Below, piece by piece: positions 1-4,591 of a stretch of DNA of 7,420 bases. Each line of letters starts with the position of its first letter. Position 1 is the stretch's first letter. The stretch is from an uncultured Rikenellaceae bacterium. Its GTDB lineage: Bacteria; Bacteroidota; Bacteroidia; Bacteroidales; Rikenellaceae. The notes under the pieces were generated by a model. The model was not told the origin of the DNA and searched no databases. It saw only the letters and a list, made by a program, of their open reading frames with translations. Made by a program: the position numbers and the translations under genes. The stretch lies in contig CAMQVM010000071.1 of the NCBI GenBank assembly GCA_947038135.1, forward strand, positions 1 to 7,420, read 5' to 3'.

Positions 1-723
1 ATCTACAAAGCTCATCACCTCATCAAACATCACCTCTCCAGCATATTGTTTACGATTGAATTTATCATAGCTCTCTTCGTCATATTTATCTGCTCCTTTG
101 TCTAGCTTCTCGGTAGGATGCAGGAGTGGTGCATTATCTAAGGGTTCTCTTGTGTCGTTGCGATACATAAACATTGGGTAATAGGTATGAGCTAGCCTTT
201 GGCAGTTGAAGCCATAAAAAAAGTCAAACCCCATTTTGTTAGGTGTAGATACCGACCCAGGGTACCCAAGCCCCCATTTCCCTACTATACCTGTTGCATA
301 GCCTGAGTTTTTCATCAGATGTGCAAGAGTTTTGGTGTCAGCATTCATTGGTGCCTGCCCCTCTAGTGATGGATTATCTTGCATTGCTTGATGGCTCCAT
401 ACATTTCCACGCTTTCCCATAGCATCATTTCCACGTATTGGAGTATGCCCAAGATGTAAGCCTGTCATTAGTACTGATCGTGAGGGTGCAGATACTGGTG
501 CACCACAATAATTTTGTGTGAATTTGACTCCTGTTTTTGTTAGTGCATCTATATTCGGAGTTTCTATGCGTGTTTGTCCGTAGCACCCTAGCTCGCTATA
601 ACCTAGATCATCTGCTAAGATGTAAATTACATTTGGTTTGCTGTTTTGGGATTTTTGATTATCGCAACTACTTATTGCAACTACACCTCCTATTAGAGGC
701 AATAAAGGTATCAATTTATTCAT
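1..723 (-). CDS. Ser-type sulfatase lipoprotein, N-terminal part (3' end outside window)
   Basis: This gene encodes a type I (alkaline-phosphatase fold) sulfatase that hydrolyses sulfate esters, probably on a glycan. Only the first 241 residues are inside the window; family members usually have about 450-550. Residues 1-20 form a lipoprotein signal with the lipobox I-S-S-C (Cys20), so the enzyme is likely anchored in the periplasm or outer membrane. Residues 31-41 (NVIYILADDLG) carry the metal-binding Asp38-Asp39. The sulfatase signature is S78-A-P-S-R82 followed by a V-L-M-T-G segment; Ser78 is the residue expected to become formylglycine. Because it is Ser and not Cys, maturation should need a radical-SAM enzyme (anSME), not seen here. 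Residues 148-153 (GKWGLG) carry the conserved Lys149. The ATG at 721-723 is chosen because it directly precedes the signal peptide and lies about 40 bases downstream of a good promoter. The exact substrate and sulfatase subfamily cannot be told from this fragment. Confidence 0.95.
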   Translation of the reverse strand, partial: MNKLIPLLPLIGGVVAISSCDNQKSQNSKPNVIYILADDLGYSELGCYGQTRIETPNIDALTKTGVKFTQNYCGAPVSAPSRSVLMTGLHLGHTPIRGNDAMGKRGNVWSHQAMQDNPSLEGQAPMNADTKTLAHLMKNSGYATGIVGKWGLGYPGSVSTPNKMGFDFFYGFNCQRLAHTYYPMFMYRNDTREPLDNAPLLHPTEKLDKGADKYDEESYDKFNRKQYAGEVMFDEVMSFVD

Positions 724-761
724 TTTTATTATTTTATTATTGTAGTGTGTGTTTGTTGATG

Positions 762-794
762 CAAAAGTATACATAATTTTTGATAATTTATCAA
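762..794 (-). promoter_or_regulatory. Candidate Bacteroidetes-type promoter of the sulfatase gene
   Basis: On the minus strand TACTTTTG (762-769) matches the Bacteroidetes -7 element TAnnTTTG exactly. A TTG (792-794) lies 22 bases upstream, slightly more than the usual 19-21. Transcription would begin near 755, giving a leader of about 30 bases. The -33 element sits inside the palindrome at 780-794. Confidence 0.6.
780..794. promoter_or_regulatory. 15-base perfect palindrome over the sulfatase -33 region
   Basis: TTGATAA-T-TTATCAA is a perfect 7-1-7 inverted repeat overlapping the -33 element of the sulfatase promoter. Its position suits an operator for a dimeric regulator, which is inference. 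It is AT-rich, so chance is possible in this background. The rest of the sulfatase upstream region (795-960) shows no gene and no other clear signal. Confidence 0.35.
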
Positions 795-960
795 TTTTAT
801 GTAAATAAAAATCAATTTTTAGTGATATTTTTAAATCTTCTTGCTACTCAATGAATAATACTGTAATGTAAATCGATATTATTATTTTGTTTTGTTAGTA
901 TATTTCACTTGATAATTACCTGCTTGTGAGTATATGTTGTTGTTGATAATTGTTCTTGAT

Positions 961-1022
961 ATCTAGGGCGATTCGCAAAACCTTAAATATACTTATTTTA
1001 GGTTTTGCGAATCTCCCTAGAT
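961..1022. repeat. 62-base near-perfect inverted repeat (hairpin), dispersed repeat copy A
   Basis: The arms 961-989 and 994-1022 are reverse complements apart from two mismatches (969/1014 and 984/999), leaving a 4-base loop. Each outer arm contains GATTCGCAAAAC, or its complement, flanked by CTAGGG. No T-run follows on either strand, so it is not an ordinary terminator even though it lies just past the stop at 1041 on the minus strand. The left half recurs in direct orientation at 7281-7320 with 35 of 40 bases identical, which marks it as a dispersed element. It could be a MITE, two abutting insertion-sequence ends, or a REP-like hairpin. I do not recognise the family, and I see no target-site duplication at its edges. 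Confidence 0.85.
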
Positions 1023-1040
1023 AAAGAAGTTAACGCATGA

Positions 1041-1232
1041 TTAAATACAAACATCATCGCCAGCTACGATTACATCTCCTTTAGGGAGAACTAAAACTTT
1101 ATTGTTTGCCTCATCAACAGTAATAGCTGAAATATCGATAGTAGCAGTAAACTTAGGTAAAGCATCATCAAATGCTTTATGCGCATAAATGATAACATAA
1201 GCGCTCTTGAGCCAACCGCAAACCAACCACAA
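1041..1232 (-). pseudogene. Probable C-terminal remnant of an unidentified gene
   Basis: An open frame of about 64 codons ends at the TAA at 1041-1043. I do not recognise the protein. Its last 50 or so residues (from SAYVIIYAHKAF to the end LPKGDVIVAGDDVCI) have ordinary coding-like composition, with alternating hydrophobic and acidic residues suggesting beta-strands. There is no ATG: the only possible start is a TTG at 1230-1232 inside a G/T-rich tandem repeat, and an in-frame TAG lies three codons further upstream, within the T-run of the TPR gene's terminator. No promoter fits between that terminator and the frame. I infer a 3' fragment left after loss of the 5' part. Alternatives are a very small gene with a TTG start, or a chance frame. 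Confidence 0.4.
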
Positions 1233-1235
1233 ACC
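1214..1235. repeat. Two-copy 11-base tandem repeat, G-rich on the minus strand
   Basis: AACCGCAAACC (1214-1224) is followed directly by AACCACAAACC (1225-1235), one base different. On the minus strand this gives five evenly spaced GG pairs within 1212-1235. It abuts the T-run side of the terminator at 1241-1280. Confidence 0.7.
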
Positions 1236-1240
1236 AAACT

Positions 1241-1280
1241 AAAAAACCCTCATGACAGACCAAAGTCCACCATGAGGGTT
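1241..1280 (-). terminator. Rho-independent terminator of the TPR gene
   Basis: On the minus strand AACCCTCATG (from 1271-1280) pairs perfectly with CATGAGGGTT (from 1245-1254), a 10-bp stem with a small inner GAC/GTC helix in its 16-base loop. The stem runs into six T residues (complement of 1241-1246). It lies 39 bases beyond the TPR stop codon. Confidence 0.9.
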
Positions 1281-1318
1281 ATGAATAAAAGCGTACCTGT
1301 AAAGGCAGCCTAGCAGAA

Positions 1319-2281
1319 TTACTTAGCTAGTGCAATAGCCAACTCCTTTGCAGAAGCAGCATTAGGACCAGAAGTAACCAATTTATATGCAGCAATAGCC
1401 TTAGCTTTATCTTCTTTAGTTTGATATGCAGCACCTAAAAAGAAGTTGATATTAGCTTTAGTAGCTAAATCAGTCTGTGCAGCAAGAGCCTCTGGAGCAT
1501 ACTTTATCACATCAGATGTTTTCTTCATATTGTTAGCAGCTTGAACACGTACAAGTAGACCTTGAGCATTTGCAGGGTCAACAACAAGAATAGAGTCGAT
1601 GTTAGTTAACACCTCAGCATACTTGTTAGCTTTTGTAGCCTCAATAGCTAATGATAGGTAGTAAGAAGAGAATGCATTTTTTGCAGATGTTGCAGCTGAA
1701 GCATATTTAGAGTGAGTTTCACCTAATAAAATTATCTCTTTGTAGATGGTAGCCGCAGCACTCATGTTACCTGATTCAGAATAGTATTGAGCAGCTAAAA
1801 GACCTAGCTTAGTGTTACGCTTATTAAGCATATAACCAGTATTGAACTGTGTAGCAGCTTCAGCAGCATTGCCAGCTTTAGCAGCAACAGTACCTTTAGC
1901 GATGTAAACATTACCAATCATAGCTTTTGCTGAATTAGCTTTAGAGTTTGAAGTAAGAGACCCAAGCTCTGAGCACTTGTTAAACAGCACTAATGCTGCA
2001 TCAAACTTGCCAGCACGTGCTTCAGCAACGCCAGCACTGTAATATGAATTTATTAATAAAGACTGAGCACTTTCGTATGTATCTAGTACATCATCTGGTG
2101 ATTTGTCTGCAAGAGCAAGTGTAGCCTCAAAAAGAGGAACTGCTGCTGCATAATCTTTAGCGTTATACTTGGCTGCTGCCTCGTTAAACTTCTTTTTTAC
2201 CTCTGCTGCAGTTTGTGCAGTTGCAGAATAGCCTAACCCAATTGTTAAAAGGAGTGTTAAAATAAACTTGAAATTTTTCAT
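1319..2281 (-). CDS. Secreted alanine-rich tetratricopeptide-repeat protein
   Basis: The 320-residue product begins with a type I signal peptide: Lys2 and Lys5, a hydrophobic core at 6-18, and an A20-T-A22 site before Gln23. It should be exported to the periplasm or beyond. The mature part is nearly all helical TPR-like repeats at roughly 25-59, 78-106, 118-155, 159-187, 206-236 and 276-305, typified by AGKFDAALVLFNKC, AGNAAEAATQFNTG and DKAKAIAAYKLV. It is very rich in alanine. TPR proteins act as scaffolds for protein-protein contacts; no catalytic motif is visible, so the partner and process are unknown. The ATG at 2279-2281 fits the signal peptide and lies about 50 bases below a near-consensus promoter, and a strong terminator follows. 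The PCMD gene 139 bases upstream is on the same strand, but the promoter between them suggests largely separate transcription. Confidence 0.92.
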   Translation of the reverse strand: MKNFKFILTLLLTIGLGYSATAQTAAEVKKKFNEAAAKYNAKDYAAAVPLFEATLALADKSPDDVLDTYESAQSLLINSYYSAGVAEARAGKFDAALVLFNKCSELGSLTSNSKANSAKAMIGNVYIAKGTVAAKAGNAAEAATQFNTGYMLNKRNTKLGLLAAQYYSESGNMSAAATIYKEIILLGETHSKYASAATSAKNAFSSYYLSLAIEATKANKYAEVLTNIDSILVVDPANAQGLLVRVQAANNMKKTSDVIKYAPEALAAQTDLATKANINFFLGAAYQTKEDKAKAIAAYKLVTSGPNAASAKELAIALAK

Positions 2282-2334
2282 ACTGTCGTTAAATTTGTTG
2301 TAAGATTGTGATTAACTAATTTATTAATATTTTA

Positions 2335-2365
2335 CAAATGTAATAAAAGATTTCATTTATTGCAA
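2335..2365 (-). promoter_or_regulatory. Strong Bacteroidetes-type promoter of the TPR gene
   Basis: On the minus strand TACATTTG (2335-2342) matches TAnnTTTG exactly, and a TTG preceded by a T-run (2363-2365) lies 20 bases upstream, the ideal spacing. The start of transcription would be near 2328, giving a leader of about 45 bases. Confidence 0.75.
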
Positions 2366-2420
2366 AAAAGAACGCAAAATATTGTTATTTATATCTATTT
2401 TGGTGGATAAATGCCATAAA

Positions 2421-3389
2421 TTAATATACAATTTTTATGTTATCTATCCAAAATTTACTACCAACTGACCCGATATATGCTCCTCCGTAGCCAGAGCTAA
2501 AACGCATAATTAAATGTGTTGCCTCCTCAGTTTCATTTGCCCAGCCTACCTCTTGAATAGGTTTAATGTCACCTTGAGAGTTGAGAGCATAGCACGTATT
2601 TTCGCCTGTAATAAGGGTTTGAAACTCTTTAAATGTACCTAAAGAGGTGATATCGCCATAATCAAGATTCATTTTATAGTTGCGCTGCCATGTTGTTTGC
2701 TTATCATAAAAACGCTGCCATGTTGTTGCGACCCTCTTAGCAAAAATATTTCCCTGCTGGTCTTCCCATCGATACTGAAGAATCATCACTGCCTCGCAGG
2801 CGTTTACCCCAGGCAAATATTTGGTACGAAACCCTGATAGTCGAATTCTTTTCCCTGCAGGGTCTACTTTGTAGTCAAATTCCATCCCTTTAGGCTTACC
2901 TTTAAAAGGTATTCCAGTCAGCAGCTTGGCTTGAGGATTATCGGTGTCAGTTATAGGCTCAACTATCTCACCTAAAAATATAGAACCTGTTGCTAATACA
3001 TTTATATTAACAAGCCCTAGAACCTTTACGCCATCAACAAGTGTTTCGAGCCTAGCACAGATATTACCATCTTCCTCTTTTTCAGGAAATACTGTAACAC
3101 TAGCTTTATGCACACCATTAACTTTAGCATACACGTTAGATGTAGCCCAGTCTGAAACCGTTGGTTTGTAGGGTGTGTTTTCTTTAAAGTCTTTGTTTGC
3201 TGGCGCAATTTCGTAGATTGTTTTTCTTCCACCACCAATCAAGAAAGACTCTTTAATAGGGCGCTCAAGCCAGCTATCCATATTAGCAAACTTGATTGGC
3301 ACTACTTTATCATTGCTTTCTTGTGCTACAACTACCTCTGTTACAAATAGTAATAAAAGCAGCGTTGTTACTGTTAACCTGAAATTCAT
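2421..3389 (-). CDS. Secreted PCMD-family protein (putative carbohydrate metabolism domain)
   Basis: The 322-residue product resembles Bacteroidales proteins of the PCMD family (Pfam PF13201), a beta-rich secreted family often linked to glycan use but with no proven activity. Recognisable segments, numbered from the chosen start, are an N-terminal F-A-N-M-D-S-W block (34-40) followed by a GGG-R-K-T-I-Y-E-I-A-P stretch, a central block around VFPEKEEDGNICARLETL and LGEIVEPITDTDNPQAKL, and a closing GGAYIGS...FWIDNIKIVY strand pair. Residues 1-22 form a signal peptide cut before Gln23, with an unusual Glu18 near the end of the core. I chose the ATG at 3387-3389 because it starts that signal peptide cleanly; a GTG at 3414-3416 would add nine residues that spoil it. 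No strong terminator is seen after the stop. The assignment rests on remembered family sequence, not a search. Confidence 0.85.
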   Translation of the reverse strand: MNFRLTVTTLLLLLFVTEVVVAQESNDKVVPIKFANMDSWLERPIKESFLIGGGRKTIYEIAPANKDFKENTPYKPTVSDWATSNVYAKVNGVHKASVTVFPEKEEDGNICARLETLVDGVKVLGLVNINVLATGSIFLGEIVEPITDTDNPQAKLLTGIPFKGKPKGMEFDYKVDPAGKRIRLSGFRTKYLPGVNACEAVMILQYRWEDQQGNIFAKRVATTWQRFYDKQTTWQRNYKMNLDYGDITSLGTFKEFQTLITGENTCYALNSQGDIKPIQEVGWANETEEATHLIMRFSSGYGGAYIGSVGSKFWIDNIKIVY

Positions 3390-3531
3390 AAAATTAGTAT
3401 AAATTAATAAATTCACAATACACTATAAATTACACATATAGTATAAATGCTTTGTTGTTTCTTGATCATTATGCTTTAATATACAGTATTAACTCCACCT
3501 ATTATAGACACAATATCAAACAACTGAACTA

Positions 3532-3539
3532 CAAAGGTA
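3532..3539 (-). promoter_or_regulatory. Candidate -7 element for the PCMD gene (long leader)
   Basis: On the minus strand TACCTTTG fits TAnnTTTG, but no clean TTG lies 19-21 bases upstream, only a T-rich stretch. If used, the leader would be about 135 bases and would contain an 18-codon ORF at 3413-3469. No better promoter is visible closer to the start codon. Confidence 0.4.
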
Positions 3540-3784
3540 CAAATATTTTCGGAAGTTAAAAACAGAAGCAACAGTTTATAACACGAATAAATGAGTTACA
3601 CATACAATTAAACAACTCTACTTACTATTAATATATATTAATTTATTCTAACACTCAACCTTTATTGCCACTAGCTAGCATTATTATTGCATTATGTATC
3701 ATAGGCTAATAAACGACATTTATTGGTTTATAGTATAAATAACTCTGAATATAGTTAGTTAATATGATATTTAAATAACTTTGT

Positions 3785-3826
3785 GTAACGTTTGAGCCTC
3801 TATAAGATAGAGCGCTTAAACGTTAC
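3785..3826. repeat. Strong 42-base hairpin flanked by CTTTGT direct repeats
   Basis: GTAACGTTTGAGC (3785-3797) pairs with GCTTAAACGTTAC (3814-3826) with one G-U pair, and continues as CTCTAT/ATAGAG around an AAG loop, with a single bulged C at 3813. That gives 19 base pairs. CTTTGT occurs at both edges (3779-3784 and 3826-3831; the second overlaps the stem by one base). No T-run follows on either strand. It may be a structured 5' RNA end, an operator, or a miniature inserted element. Confidence 0.7.
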
Positions 3827-4076
3827 TTTGTTGATACTCACAACTTAAAAACAACTACTTATATTTGTAATACTTAAAATTCAGCACCTCTTATTATTTG
3901 TAGAAATTATAGGTGCAGTGAAAGAAAACATACACTTAAGCTTTTGAAATGAGCATAGGTACAAAATTGTCATTGACAGATAATAAAACCACTAAATTAG
4001 CTGACTGTAAATTGTTTTTTCTCTTTTATATTACTGATATATGTATTATGGGTGATTTAGACATATAGGTGTTTAT

Positions 4077-4092
4077 ATTTGTGTGCACAAAT
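4077..4092. promoter_or_regulatory. 16-base perfect inverted repeat upstream of the plus-strand promoter
   Basis: ATTTGTG-TG-CACAAAT is a perfect 7-2-7 inverted repeat containing GC steps in an otherwise AT-rich stretch. It ends 31 bases before the -33 element at 4124, a place where activators often bind. The regulator is unknown, and its role is inferred from position only. Confidence 0.35.
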
Positions 4093-4123
4093 TTATATAA
4101 TTAGACAGAATTAGCATTTTATA

Positions 4124-4153
4124 TTGTATGTATAATAAAAATTCGTATATTTG
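4124..4153 (+). promoter_or_regulatory. Near-consensus Bacteroidetes promoter facing the GH89 gene
   Basis: TTG (4124-4126), a 19-base spacer and TATATTTG (4146-4153) match the Bacteroidetes consensus. Transcription would start near 4160. The first ATG is at 4174, but the GH89 start is at 4592, so if this promoter serves the enzyme the leader is about 430 bases. No better promoter was seen nearer to 4592. Confidence 0.6.
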
Positions 4154-4173
4154 CCTAATTACAAATCGCAACA

Positions 4174-4308
4174 ATGGCAGCACCTCAAAAGATGACAACT
4201 GCTACTGATAAAAGATTAATTACGGGTGTTAATTTATGATCAATAGTAATTGTATCGTATGTAGGATTTACACTACCCGCTTTTATGACACTTATAGTGG
4301 TAACTTAG
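4174..4308 (+). pseudogene. Candidate broken ORF with an internal TGA
   Basis: An ATG 14 bases below a good promoter opens a 21-codon frame (MAAPQKMTTATDKRL...) that stops at TGA 4237-4239. The same frame then runs 22 more codons to TAG 4306-4308, encoding a hydrophobic stretch (SIVIVSYVGFTLPAFMTLIV) that would suit a membrane helix. A single change in the TGA would join the two. This could be the start of a decayed membrane-protein gene, a 21-residue leader peptide, or chance in AT-rich DNA. No homologue is recognised, and coding character is lost after 4308. Confidence 0.25.
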
Positions 4309-4363
4309 ACTCCACGTAAGATTTTAGTGTAGACACAACCCTATCAGATTTAATATATTTCAC

Positions 4364-4401
4364 CCTAAGTTGCTAGTATATCTATTTATATATAGCTTAG
4401 G
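4364..4401 (+). other. Bulged hairpin in the GH89 leader
   Basis: CCTAAG (4364-4369) pairs with CTTAGG (4396-4401), continuing inward as CTA and TATAT pairs separated by small bulges, around a CTATTT loop. About 14 pairs form in total. No T-run follows, so it is not a simple terminator; a leader-RNA structure is possible. Confidence 0.35.
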
Positions 4402-4591
4402 TAAAATTCGAAAAACATGAGCATATTAATAACCTATGAGTAAGCAATAAAGCCCAACCAGATGATGAAACTAAAAAGTAGATTTACTACTGAATATAAT
4501 AATTAACACGTATATATAAACGTACTAACTTCAAAAACAAGCAAGTAACACTATTAATATTATAAATTAAACCAATCATTAATCAAAAACT

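Larger units (their letters stand above)
3390..4591. other. 1.2 kb divergent noncoding region rich in hairpins and palindromes
   Basis: This AT-rich stretch separates the divergent PCMD and GH89 genes. I find no tRNA, rRNA or convincing protein gene in it. Besides the elements listed separately, it holds a 16-base AT palindrome at 3627-3642, a possible stem pairing 3880-3889 with 3911-3922 (core GCACCT/AGGTGC, 2-base bulge), and several TAnnTTTG-like matches without a good upstream partner (3776-3783, 3860-3867, 4074-4081). A 39-codon ORF (3949-4068, plus) has no recognisable product. The length is large for this gene-dense class and suggests long leaders, decayed genes, or an untranslated RNA. 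Confidence 0.6.

Noticed and set aside
537..776. Plus-strand open frame of 79 codons
   Set aside because: It lies opposite the sulfatase gene and its promoter, and its product, rich in Leu, Cys and Tyr, is typical of an antisense shadow.
961..1022. Hairpin as a transcription terminator or CRISPR repeat
   Set aside because: No T-run follows on either strand, and there is no spaced array of repeats.
2944..3238. Open frames on both strands inside the PCMD gene
   Set aside because: They overlap a clearly coding gene in other frames and show low-complexity products (Ser/Thr- or Lys/Gln-rich) with no family signal.
3627..3642. 16-base palindrome ATTAATATATATTAAT as an operator
   Set aside because: It is made only of A and T in a very AT-rich stretch, so it carries little information.
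3949..4068. 39-codon plus-strand ORF in the divergent region
   Set aside because: No good promoter with correct spacing precedes it, and the product is not recognised; frames of this length are expected by chance in a 1.2 kb gap.
4174..4308. Reading TGA as tryptophan (alternative genetic code)
   Set aside because: All complete genes use TGG for Trp and show no internal TGA, so recoding is not supported; decay or chance is simpler.
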